NCBI GenBank assembly: GCA_902604575.1
Contig: CACKZH010000006.1
Coordinates: forward strand, 1-38,921
Source of the DNA: an uncultured Pelagibacteraceae bacterium
GTDB taxonomy: Bacteria > Pseudomonadota > Alphaproteobacteria > Pelagibacterales > Pelagibacteraceae
DNA: 38,921 nt
Reading direction: 5' to 3'
The translations under genes and the position numbers were made by a program. Positions 32,011-38,921 of the stretch are shown in pieces. The notes beneath the pieces are model-generated. The model worked only from the letters and a program-made list of their open reading frames with translations. It did not search any database and was not told the origin of the DNA. The stretch's first letter is position 1. The number at the start of each line of letters is the position of its first letter.

Positions 32011-33971
32011 TTTATTTTTCTAATAATTTTTTTAGTAATATTCTTAATGTTCGTGCTCTCTAGTCCAAAATATTTATAAATATCTTTGTAGGGTGCACTT
32101 TTGCCAAATTCATCAATTCCAAAAGCGATACCATTATCACCTACATATTTTTTCCAACAATCACTTGATCCAGCTTCAATCGATATTTTAAATCTTGTTT
32201 CATCTAAAATTTTATTTTTATAAGATTTTGATTGTAATTCAAAAAGTTCCATACAAGGCATTGATATCACTTTGGAATATATTTTATCTTTGGCTAATTT
32301 ATGGCTAGCCTCTATTGCTAGATTAACTTCAGATCCACTCGCTAATATTGTTAGATTAATTTTTTTATTTGTTCGTAAAACCTCGTAAGCGCCTAATGAG
32401 CATAAGTTTTTATTTGAGGATACTTTTCTAACTGGGTTTAAATTTTGTCTTGTTAAAGATAGCACGCTAGGTGTTTTTGAGCTTTCTAATGCATGCTCCC
32501 AACATTCTATAGTTTCAATTCTATCTGCTGGCCTAAATACATTTAAGTTAGGTATAGCGCGTAAGCCTGAAAGCTGTTCTATAGGTTGATGAGTAGGGCC
32601 ATCTTCTCCCAGACCAATAGAATCATGAGTCATTATATAAATGACTCTTTTTTTCATTAATGCTGATAATCTAATCGAAGGTTTACAATAATCAGAAAAT
32701 ATTAAAAAAGTACCACCATAAGGAATTAGATTGCTGTGAAGTGCAATACCATTCATAATGCCACTCATTGCATGTTCTCTCACCCCGTAGTGAATGTAGT
32801 CTCCAGTAAAATCTCCAGGTTTAATTATTTTATGGTTTTTGGTTTTAGTATTGTTTGATCCTGCTAAATCAGCAGAACCACCAATTAAATTATTTTTTTC
32901 TTTTGTTAATGCACTCAAAGTCATTTCTGAACATTTTCTAGTAGCTAAACTTTTTGGTTGTTTAATTGCATTTTCTTTTTCGTTCTTAAGCGCTCTCGTG
33001 ATGTTGCTTTTTAAAGTTTGATTAAATTTTATTTTTTTTCGTTTAAATATTTTGTTCCATTTTTTTTCTAAAATTTCACCTTTTTGGCCAATTTTTCTCC
33101 AATCTTTTAAAATTTGATTTGGTATATCAAAAGGTTTGCTTTTCCAATTTAAGTCTTTTCTTACAAGCTTGATTTCATCTGCCCCCAATGGACTTCCATG
33201 GGATGATGCCTTTCCTGATTTATTAGGAGAACCATATCCAATTTTTGTTTTGCAAGAAATCACAGTAGGTTTTTTAGCTTTCTGAACTTTTTTTAGTGCT
33301 TTAAAAATTTCTTTTTCATCATGACCGTTAATAGAAATATAATCCCAACCATATCCTTCAAATCTTTTTTTAAAATTATCTGAAACGGCGAGACTTGTTG
33401 GACCATCAATTGAAATTGAATTGTTATCAAATAGCATAACTAAATTTTTAAGCTTCAAATGTCCCGCTAAACTCATCGCTTCATGACTTATTCCTTCCAT
33501 TAAGCATCCATCGCCAGCTAAAACATAAGTTTTGTGATTTATTAAATCTTTACCTAGTTTATTTTTTAAAATTTCCTCAGCGATTGCAAAACCAACTGCA
33601 TTAGATATGCCTTGTCCAAGAGGACCTGTTGTAGTTTCAATACCTGTTTTTGGATGATATTCAGGATGTCCAGCACAAATAGAATTTAGCTGCCTAAATT
33701 TTTTAATATTATTAATTGATATGCTTTTATACCCCGTTAGGTAAAGCAAAGAATATAGAAGCATAGAACCATGACCAGCAGACAAAACAAATCTATCTCT
33801 ATTTAACCAATCTGGATTTTTTGGATTAAATTTCAAAAATTTTTTAAATAGCACTGTTGCAACATCTGCCATACCCATAGGCATTCCTGGGTGACCTGAA
33901 TTTGCCTTTTGAACAGCATCAATTGATAAAAATCTGATGCAATTAGCTAAATCGTTGTGTAGTTTACTCAA
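32007..33971 (-). CDS. tkt: Transketolase
   Basis: TPP-dependent transketolase of the non-oxidative pentose phosphate pathway, 654 residues. NSGHPGMPMGMADVATVLF near the start, ATTGPLGQGISNAVGFA, the TPP/Mg motif GDGCLMEGISHEA, GYGSPNKSGKASSHGSPLG, and in the second domain VREHAMSGIMNGIALH and THDSIGLGEDGPTHQPIEQL are all present. It is the first gene of the - strand run, with a 53-bp divergent spacer from the + strand coiled-coil gene. It can work with the transaldolase at 19141. Secure. Confidence 0.97.
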   Translation of the reverse strand: MSKLHNDLANCIRFLSIDAVQKANSGHPGMPMGMADVATVLFKKFLKFNPKNPDWLNRDRFVLSAGHGSMLLYSLLYLTGYKSISINNIKKFRQLNSICAGHPEYHPKTGIETTTGPLGQGISNAVGFAIAEEILKNKLGKDLINHKTYVLAGDGCLMEGISHEAMSLAGHLKLKNLVMLFDNNSISIDGPTSLAVSDNFKKRFEGYGWDYISINGHDEKEIFKALKKVQKAKKPTVISCKTKIGYGSPNKSGKASSHGSPLGADEIKLVRKDLNWKSKPFDIPNQILKDWRKIGQKGEILEKKWNKIFKRKKIKFNQTLKSNITRALKNEKENAIKQPKSLATRKCSEMTLSALTKEKNNLIGGSADLAGSNNTKTKNHKIIKPGDFTGDYIHYGVREHAMSGIMNGIALHSNLIPYGGTFLIFSDYCKPSIRLSALMKKRVIYIMTHDSIGLGEDGPTHQPIEQLSGLRAIPNLNVFRPADRIETIECWEHALESSKTPSVLSLTRQNLNPVRKVSSNKNLCSLGAYEVLRTNKKINLTILASGSEVNLAIEASHKLAKDKIYSKVISMPCMELFELQSKSYKNKILDETRFKISIEAGSSDCWKKYVGDNGIAFGIDEFGKSAPYKDIYKYFGLESTNIKNITKKIIRKIK

Positions 33972-34024
33972 AATTATCCTGACTAGACTAAGAAGAATCT
34001 ATTTAATAATATAAACATATATAT

Positions 34025-34348
34025 ATGAATTCTATAGACGAAAAAGAAAAAAAATTAAACATGGCATTGGAAGAATTAAAAAATTTAGATCTAACAAATC
34101 CTGAATTGCAAAAAAATATTGAAAATTTCAGCACAAAACAAAATCAATTAGAAATTGAAAAAACACAAATTGAGGAAAAATATAAAACTTTGCTTGAGGA
34201 ATATGAAAATCTTTCAAAAAAACTTGAGGATTTAAAAAATAAAGAAAAGCTTGAAGAAAGAAAACAAATCGAATTTTCAGAAAAAATTGATGAACTTAAT
34301 CAAGAAACTGACACACTATTGGATGAAATAGATAAATGGCAAATGTAA
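34025..34348 (+). CDS. Coiled-coil protein (DUF4164-like) before zapA
   Basis: A 107-residue protein, almost all charged heptad helix (Lys/Glu/Leu/Ile), predicted to be a long coiled coil with no membrane segment. In alphaproteobacteria a small DUF4164-type coiled-coil gene commonly lies directly before zapA, and here it overlaps zapA by 13 bp (stop at 34346-34348, zapA ATG at 34336). A structural partner of ZapA in FtsZ-ring assembly is a reasonable idea but not shown. Sequence alone does not allow a firm family call, because coiled coils match widely. Confidence 0.65.
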   Translation: MNSIDEKEKKLNMALEELKNLDLTNPELQKNIENFSTKQNQLEIEKTQIEEKYKTLLEEYENLSKKLEDLKNKEKLEERKQIEFSEKIDELNQETDTLLDEIDKWQM

Positions 34349-34782
34349 GTATAAAATTTAACAATAAAGAGTTTTTGCTTGCTTGTGAAGATGGACAAGA
34401 GGAGCATTTAGAAGAATTATTAATTCAGATTAACAAAAAGTTTAATAATTTAAAAAATGATTTGGGTAATCTAGGTGAAAATAAACTTTTATTAATTACA
34501 GCCGTAAAAATAATGGATGAATATTACGAAACTAAAAAAAAAGTAGATCAAAAAAAGGAAGAATTAAACGATCTATCAAACAAATTTAAAGAACTAAAGT
34601 CTCTAATTTATGATTACAGAGACACTAAAGAAACTGAAATTGAAAAACTAAATCTTGATCATGAAAATTTAAAAAAAGAAATTGGTGATAATCAAAAAAA
34701 ATACGAAAATTTAATTGATGAAGCTACTGATCAAATATCAAATTTTGTAAAAAAAGCAAAATTAGAAAATATATCGAAGTAG
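34336..34782 (+). CDS. zapA: Cell division protein ZapA
   Basis: ZapA-type FtsZ-ring-associated protein. The N-terminal globular part has ANVSIKFNNKEFLLACEDGQEEHLEELL (typical fold with the conserved C-E-D-G-Q-E), then LLLITAVKIMDEYYETKKK leads into a long coiled coil (about 75-148). At 148 residues it is longer than usual ZapA (about 110), through C-terminal coiled-coil extension. It overlaps the coiled-coil gene before it and is followed 4 bp later by the folate gene, so the usual 6S RNA of that interval in other bacteria is absent. Confidence 0.88.
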   Translation: MANVSIKFNNKEFLLACEDGQEEHLEELLIQINKKFNNLKNDLGNLGENKLLLITAVKIMDEYYETKKKVDQKKEELNDLSNKFKELKSLIYDYRDTKETEIEKLNLDHENLKKEIGDNQKKYENLIDEATDQISNFVKKAKLENISK

Positions 34783-34786
34783 GTTT

Positions 34787-35332
34787 GTGAGCAAATCCAA
34801 GCTAAGAATTAAAATTTTAAATCTTAGAAAAAAAAATTCGTATAAAAAACTTAGTCTCTATCAGTACAGAATTTATCAATTTTTAAAAAAAAATAAAATT
34901 AGTTTCAAATATGTAGGAGGGTATTATCCTTGTAATCATGAGATTGATGACTTAGGCATGCTTAATTTTTTAAGAAACAAAAGAGCTAATATTTCCTTAC
35001 CAATAATTAGAGAAAATAACCAAATGGATTTTTTTGAATGGACAAATAAAGATCCTTTAAAAATTAATAAGTATGGAATTGCTGAGCCAACTTTAGGAAA
35101 GAAAATTTATCCAGATATAATATTTGTTCCTTTAGTAGCTTATGATTATGATTTGAATAGATTAGGCTACGGTGGAGGATTTTATGATCGCTATTTAGAA
35201 AAAATATCTAAAATTAAAAAAATTTTTAAAATTGGATTAGGATTTTCATATCAGGAAATAAAAAAAGTACCTATCAATAAGCATGATAAGAAACTCGATT
35301 TAATAGTAACCGAAAAAAAAATTATACAATGA
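34787..35332 (+). CDS. fthC: 5-formyltetrahydrofolate cyclo-ligase
   Basis: ATP-dependent enzyme that recycles 5-formyl-THF to methenyl-THF. Lys-rich N-terminus (SKSKLRIKILNLRKK) provides the phosphate-binding start; the diagnostic RLGYGGGFYDRYL (125-137) is complete, preceded by PDIIFVPLVAYD. Length 181 is normal. The start is GTG with AAGTAGG just upstream, overlapping the zapA stop. The zapA-fthC pair is conserved in many proteobacteria. The next gene overlaps by 4 bp. Confidence 0.93.
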   Translation: MSKSKLRIKILNLRKKNSYKKLSLYQYRIYQFLKKNKISFKYVGGYYPCNHEIDDLGMLNFLRNKRANISLPIIRENNQMDFFEWTNKDPLKINKYGIAEPTLGKKIYPDIIFVPLVAYDYDLNRLGYGGGFYDRYLEKISKIKKIFKIGLGFSYQEIKKVPINKHDKKLDLIVTEKKIIQ

Positions 35333-36132
35333 GAATTTTATTTTTAGGAGATGTTGTTGGAATTTCAGGATGTTCTAAATTAACAAACAATTTATTAAAT
35401 GAAATTGAAAAAAATAAAATCGATTTTGTAATTGTAAACGGTGAAAATGCTGCATCTCAAGGTGTAGGGTTAACTAAAGAAATATGTAGGGATTTTTTTA
35501 ATTGTGGAGCTGATGTTATCACAACCGGCAATCATGTTTGGGATCAAAAAGAAATAATGGAATTTATTGATAAAGAAGAAAGATTATTAAGACCTAAAAA
35601 TTTATTTGAACCCGCACCAGGAAAAGGTTTTCAGATTTATAACACAAAGAATGATATTAAAATTGGAGTTCTTAATTTGATGGGTAATGTTTTTATGAAA
35701 AAATGTGAGGATGTTTTTGAAGCTTCTCAAAAATTTTTAAAAGAAAATGAAATGAAAAAGGATTTTGATTTACTTGTAGTTGATTTCCATGGGGAAATTA
35801 CTAGCGAAAAAAATGCTATAGGACATCTATTTGATGGAAAGGCAACTCTTGTGGTTGGAACTCATACTCATATTCCAACAAATGATGCCAGAATACTCAA
35901 TAATGGCACTGGATATCAAACCGATGCAGGTATGTGTGGGGATTATGATTCAGTGATTGGAATGAATAAAGAAAATTCTTTAAATAGATTTTTAAAAAAG
36001 AATTCAGTGAAACACTTTCCTGCTACTGGAGACGCTACTTTGTGTGGTGTTATAGTAGATTGTGATATAAAAACAGGTTTAGCAATAGATATCAAAAGCT
36101 ATGTATACGGAAATCAACTAAAAAATATTTAA
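35329..36132 (+). CDS. ymdB: YmdB-type metallophosphoesterase
   Basis: Member of the TIGR00282/YmdB phosphodiesterase family (cyclic-nucleotide phosphodiesterase in Bacillus). Metal-binding motifs are visible in order: FLGDVVG (4-10), VNGENAA, TTGNHVWD, DFHGEITSEK and VGTHTHIPT. Length 267 is normal. ATGA overlap with the folate gene and a 5-bp gap to yebC fix it in the operon. In alphaproteobacteria the family often lies beside yebC. The cellular role is not settled outside Firmicutes. Confidence 0.92.
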   Translation: MRILFLGDVVGISGCSKLTNNLLNEIEKNKIDFVIVNGENAASQGVGLTKEICRDFFNCGADVITTGNHVWDQKEIMEFIDKEERLLRPKNLFEPAPGKGFQIYNTKNDIKIGVLNLMGNVFMKKCEDVFEASQKFLKENEMKKDFDLLVVDFHGEITSEKNAIGHLFDGKATLVVGTHTHIPTNDARILNNGTGYQTDAGMCGDYDSVIGMNKENSLNRFLKKNSVKHFPATGDATLCGVIVDCDIKTGLAIDIKSYVYGNQLKNI

Positions 36133-36137
36133 AGATC

Positions 36138-36863
36138 ATGGCAGGACATTCACATTGGGCAGGAATAAAACATAAAAAAGGTAAGGCTGATAAGCAAAGA
36201 TCAAAGATATTTTCAAAATTATCTAAAGAGATTACTGTTGCTGCAAAACTTGGTGACAAAGATCCGGCAATGAACCCCAGACTAAGATCTGCAGTACAGG
36301 CTGCCAGATCTGCAAATATGCCTAAAGATAATATTGAAAGAGCAATAGATAAATCTTCTGCAGCTACAGGAGCTAATTTTGAAAATTTAAGATATGAGGG
36401 GTTTGGACCAGAAAAGATTGCTGTTATAGTTGAAACTTTAACAGATAATAAAAATAGGACAGCATCAAATATTAGAACTATTTTTCAAAAAAGTGGCGGG
36501 AGCTTAGGAACTCAAGGTTCAGCATCTCATAATTTTCAACAATTAGGTATAATCAAAATTGATAAAAAAGAGATTTCTGATGAAAAAATTTTAGATTTAG
36601 CGATTGAGTCAGGAGCTGCTGAATGTTTGTCGTATGATTATTATCATGAGGTCCAGTGTCAAATGGGCGAAATATATAATGTAAAAAAAAATCTTGAGAA
36701 AATTATAGTGAATTTTATTTCTACAGAAATTGAATGGGTACCGTTAAATAGTGTTGAAGTAAATAAAGATAATAAAGATAGTGTTGTAGATTTTTTAGAA
36801 ACTCTTGAGGAAGATGAAGATGTTCAGAGCGTTTATTCTAACGTTAATTTGGGTGGTATTTAA
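36138..36863 (+). CDS. yebC: YebC/PmpR-family regulator / translation factor
   Basis: YebC-family protein, 241 residues. MAGHSHWAGIKHKKGKADKQ (1-20) is diagnostic; RSANMPKDNIERAID, NKNRTASNIRTIF and GGSLGTQGSASHNF complete it. The family was first seen as DNA-binding regulators and more recently linked to translation of difficult sequences. Its stop overlaps the start of the RuvC-like gene (TAATG), as yebC-ruvC does in most alphaproteobacteria. Confidence 0.96.
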   Translation: MAGHSHWAGIKHKKGKADKQRSKIFSKLSKEITVAAKLGDKDPAMNPRLRSAVQAARSANMPKDNIERAIDKSSAATGANFENLRYEGFGPEKIAVIVETLTDNKNRTASNIRTIFQKSGGSLGTQGSASHNFQQLGIIKIDKKEISDEKILDLAIESGAAECLSYDYYHEVQCQMGEIYNVKKNLEKIIVNFISTEIEWVPLNSVEVNKDNKDSVVDFLETLEEDEDVQSVYSNVNLGGI

Positions 36864-37357
36864 TGATAATTATTGGAATTGATCCAGGCATCTCAGGTTC
36901 AATCTGTTTTTTTCAGGACGGTATAATAAAAGACGTAATTGAAATGCCAACCATGACAGATGGCAAGAAGAATAAACGACAAGTAAATGGTGCTCAAATA
37001 TTTAATGAAATTAGTGAAAGGATAAACAAATTTGATAAAAAAGATATAAAGGTTGTAATTGAACAAGTTTCTGCAATGCCTGGCCAAGGCGTTACTAGTA
37101 TGTTTAATTTTGGTCAATCTTTTGGTATTTTAAAAGGGATATGCAGCGCAATGCATTTACCTGTTTACTATGTTAGGCCTGCTAAGTGGAAAAAATATTT
37201 TAATCTTATTAATTCAGAAAAAGATGCGAGCAGAACAAGAGCTATTGAAATTTTTCCATATTTTTCATCGCAATTATCAAAAAAGAAAGATAATAACAAA
37301 GCAGATGCTATTCTTATAGCTAGTTTTTTCTACGAAACTTATCAAAAAGAAGAATAA
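36863..37357 (+). CDS. RuvC-like nuclease, diverged (phage-type)
   Basis: RNase-H-fold protein of 164 residues occupying the ruvC position after yebC. GIDPGISGSI (5-14) provides the first catalytic Asp7; VVIEQVSAMPGQG (64-76) the Glu67; NKADAILIAS (145-154) the last Asp148. In classical RuvC the last site reads D/H-x-x-D; here Asn145 occupies the first place. The middle (SMFNFGQSFGILKGICSA, then VYYVRPAKWKKYF) resembles phage and mobile-element RuvC-like enzymes more than cellular RuvC. ruvA and ruvB do not follow. It is likely a Holliday-junction resolvase replacement, but activity is unproven. Confidence 0.8.
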   Translation: MIIIGIDPGISGSICFFQDGIIKDVIEMPTMTDGKKNKRQVNGAQIFNEISERINKFDKKDIKVVIEQVSAMPGQGVTSMFNFGQSFGILKGICSAMHLPVYYVRPAKWKKYFNLINSEKDASRTRAIEIFPYFSSQLSKKKDNNKADAILIASFFYETYQKEE

Positions 37358-37410
37358 TCAATTTAAATTTATAGACAAAATCATGACACATTTACGTGTG
37401 AAGAGTAAGT

Positions 37411-38085
37411 ATGGAAGCAGATATAACAGCAAAAGCAGTTGAATTAGGAACAAACACTGATTTTTCATTATTCAGTTTATTTTTTAGAGCAGACATAATT
37501 GTCAAGTCTGTAATGATTATATTAATATTGTGCTCAATATACTCTTGGGCTGTAATTATTGAAAAGTTTCGTTTATTTAAAAAAATAACTAAATCTTCAG
37601 AAGAATTTGAGGAAAAATTCTGGGATTCTAAATCTGCCGAAACTTTTTATAATAGTTTACCTAGTAAACTTGAGGATCCAATGTCACTTGTGTTTCAAGA
37701 TGCAATGGAAGGATTACTTAAGAAAAAAACAAGAACCAATATTAGTGAGAGAATGAGTGCATCTCTAGAAGCTGGAATAGAAAAACAAATGACAAAAATT
37801 GAAAAAGGTTTTACTTTTTTGGCAACAGTAGGCTCAACCGCGCCATTTATTGGATTGTTTGGAACTGTTTGGGGAATTATGAATTCTTTTCAATCTATAG
37901 CTATTTCAAGAAACACAAGTCTTGCGATAGTCGCGCCGGGAATAGCCGAAGCTTTATTTGCAACAGCACTTGGTCTATTGGCTGCAATACCAGCAGTAGT
38001 GGCATACAATAAATTTAACAATGATGCCAAAAAATATTCAGAAAAATTAGAAAATTTTTCAAAAAGATTTTTAACAATTATTTAA
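37411..38085 (+). CDS. tolQ: TolQ, Tol-Pal motor subunit
   Basis: MotA/TolQ/ExbB-type inner-membrane protein, 224 residues with three spans: about 31-53 (VKSVMIILILCSIYSWAVII), 128-150 (FTFLATVGSTAPFIGLFGTV) and 172-196 (IAEALFATALGLLAAIPAVV). The TVGSTAPFIGLFGTVWGIM and GIAEALFATALGLLAAIPA motifs are diagnostic. With TolR it uses the proton gradient to drive TolA in keeping the outer membrane tied during division. The gap to the preceding gene is 53 bp and may hold a promoter; ybgC, usual in this position, is missing. TolR follows with no gap. Confidence 0.94.
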   Translation: MEADITAKAVELGTNTDFSLFSLFFRADIIVKSVMIILILCSIYSWAVIIEKFRLFKKITKSSEEFEEKFWDSKSAETFYNSLPSKLEDPMSLVFQDAMEGLLKKKTRTNISERMSASLEAGIEKQMTKIEKGFTFLATVGSTAPFIGLFGTVWGIMNSFQSIAISRNTSLAIVAPGIAEALFATALGLLAAIPAVVAYNKFNNDAKKYSEKLENFSKRFLTII

Positions 38086-38502
38086 ATGGCATTTAAACTA
38101 AATCGTTCTTCCAAAGAACCAATGAGTGAAATAAATGTTACTCCTTTTGTGGATGTAATGCTTGTATTATTGATAATTTTTATGGTTACTGCACCATTGT
38201 TAACTGTTGGTGTTCAAGTTGATTTGCCAGAAAGTTCAGCAGACTCTTTGCCAGAAGAGACAGAACCTTTAACACTTTCAATTAATGCAAAAGGTGAAAT
38301 TTTTATTCAAGAAGCAAAAGTTGAATACGATAATATTATTGCAAAGGTTTTAGCAGTTTCAAAAAATAGAACGGATACCAGAATTTATGTCAGGGGTGAT
38401 AAAACTATAAATTATGGAAGAGTTTTAGAAATAATGGGATTACTGTCAGGATCTGGTTTTACTAAAGTAGCATTGATTTCAGAACCATATAAACAAAGGT
38501 AA
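38086..38502 (+). CDS. tolR: TolR, Tol-Pal motor subunit
   Basis: ExbD/TolR-family protein, 138 residues: a short cytoplasmic start, one span (20-41) with the proton-carrying Asp23 in NVTPFVDVMLVLLIIFMV, and a periplasmic domain with LTLSINAKGEIFI and VRGDKTINYGRVLEIMGLL. It partners TolQ. The start immediately follows the tolQ stop. Secure. Confidence 0.95.
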   Translation: MAFKLNRSSKEPMSEINVTPFVDVMLVLLIIFMVTAPLLTVGVQVDLPESSADSLPEETEPLTLSINAKGEIFIQEAKVEYDNIIAKVLAVSKNRTDTRIYVRGDKTINYGRVLEIMGLLSGSGFTKVALISEPYKQR

Positions 38503-38507
38503 TTAAA

Positions 38508-38921
38508 GTGAATAGAAGTTTAATAATTTCTTCTGCTTTACATGCTTTGTTAATTTTTATTACAGCTCTAAGCTTACCTTTTTTGGCAAAGAAACCACTC
38601 GATATTCCACCAATTGTATCAGTTGAGTTAATTCAAATCGCAGAAAAAACTAATATTCCATTTGCACCTAAGGCTAAAAAAATAATTGAGAAAGTAAAAG
38701 AGAAAGAAAAAAAGCTTGTTTCAGAACAAGCTCCACCAAAAAAAGTAGAAAAAACGAAAACAAAAACCGTTTTGGCTCCTGATCAAAATAATAAAAAAAT
38801 AGATAATGAAACACCTGAAGCAATTCCACTTCCAGACAAAACTTTAAAAAAGGTTGAAACAAAAGAGGAAAAAAAACAAAATCCTGAAAAAGTAGATGAT
38901 GAAGTTAAACAGGTATCAGAA
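38508..38921 (+). CDS. tolA: TolA-like protein, 3' end outside window
   Basis: First 138 codons of a frame starting at GTG (38508-38510), 5 bp after tolR and before a run that extends past the window. It begins MNRSLIISSALHALLIFI, one span (about 5-27) with the Ser-x3-His of TolA/TonB-type anchors, then PPIVSVELIQI and a long Lys/Glu/Pro-rich stretch, the typical periplasmic stalk of TolA. Position after tolQ-tolR supports TolA. The C-terminal domain that binds Pal/TolB cannot be seen. Confidence 0.85.
   Translation, partial: MNRSLIISSALHALLIFITALSLPFLAKKPLDIPPIVSVELIQIAEKTNIPFAPKAKKIIEKVKEKEKKLVSEQAPPKKVEKTKTKTVLAPDQNNKKIDNETPEAIPLPDKTLKKVETKEEKKQNPEKVDDEVKQVSE

Noticed and set aside
34783-34786. 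6S RNA (ssrS), expected between zapA and the folate cyclo-ligase
   Set aside because: Only 4 bases separate the two genes, so there is no room for it here.
37380-37405. Inverted repeat CACA/TGTG before tolQ as terminator or operator
   Set aside because: The stem is only 4 bp with a 6-base loop and no T-run, well within chance.

Overview
The window looks like a chromosomal segment of a SAR11-clade alphaproteobacterium (Pelagibacter-like). The reasons are very A+T-rich DNA, almost no intergenic space, many 1-20 bp gene overlaps, alphaproteobacterial family markers (TrcR/DUF1013, a 36-residue aa3-oxidase subunit IV beside a three-gene transhydrogenase, zinc-free L36 and L31, a coiled-coil protein before ZapA), and a 5S rRNA gene separated from 16S/23S by a surface-polysaccharide cluster. 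As I recall, that last layout is the hypervariable region HVR2 described in Candidatus Pelagibacter. The assignment rests on gene content and organisation only.

Region 1 (1-14981) is a surface-polysaccharide (O-antigen/LPS type) cluster on both strands. It holds about nine glycosyltransferases or glycosyltransferase-like proteins, two DegT-fold PLP enzymes (one an aminotransferase, one a ColD-like sugar 3-dehydratase), a GmhA-like isomerase, an SDR epimerase/reductase, a Wzy-like polymerase, a Wzx-like flippase, an O-antigen ligase/polymerase and a GT87-like membrane transferase. These genes are even more A+T-rich than the rest and carry A/T runs of up to 14 bases inside reading frames.

Region 2 (15071-19836) starts with an isolated 5S rRNA gene. 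It is followed, all on the + strand and tightly packed, by an SDR epimerase, rpmJ, the small aa3-oxidase subunit IV, pntAA-pntAB-pntB and a transaldolase.

Region 3 (19837-25723) is a small accessory island between the transaldolase and tRNA-fMet. It contains an FkbM-like methyltransferase (-), a ferritin-like diiron protein, a NodU-type carbamoyltransferase, two membrane-anchored SGNH-hydrolase-like proteins and two tiny single-span membrane ORFs. The 5.5 kb reads as a tailoring module for a surface or lipid-linked product whose substrate is unknown. It is my best candidate for an undescribed system.

Region 4 (25724-33971, all - strand, transcribed right to left) is a long core run: tkt-gap-pgk-fba-thiE-efp-suhB-rpmE-trcR-rpsU-tRNA-fMet. 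It joins central carbon metabolism (pentose phosphate and lower glycolysis/gluconeogenesis) to translation genes. rpsU seems to use an ATT start codon.

Region 5 (34025-38921, + strand) holds a coiled-coil gene, zapA, 5-formyl-THF cyclo-ligase, a YmdB-type phosphodiesterase, yebC, a divergent RuvC-like nuclease, tolQ, tolR and the start of tolA, which runs off the window. No non-coding stretch exceeds 300 bases; the largest, 19837-20008, shows no recognisable element. I saw no insertion sequence, prophage or CRISPR array.
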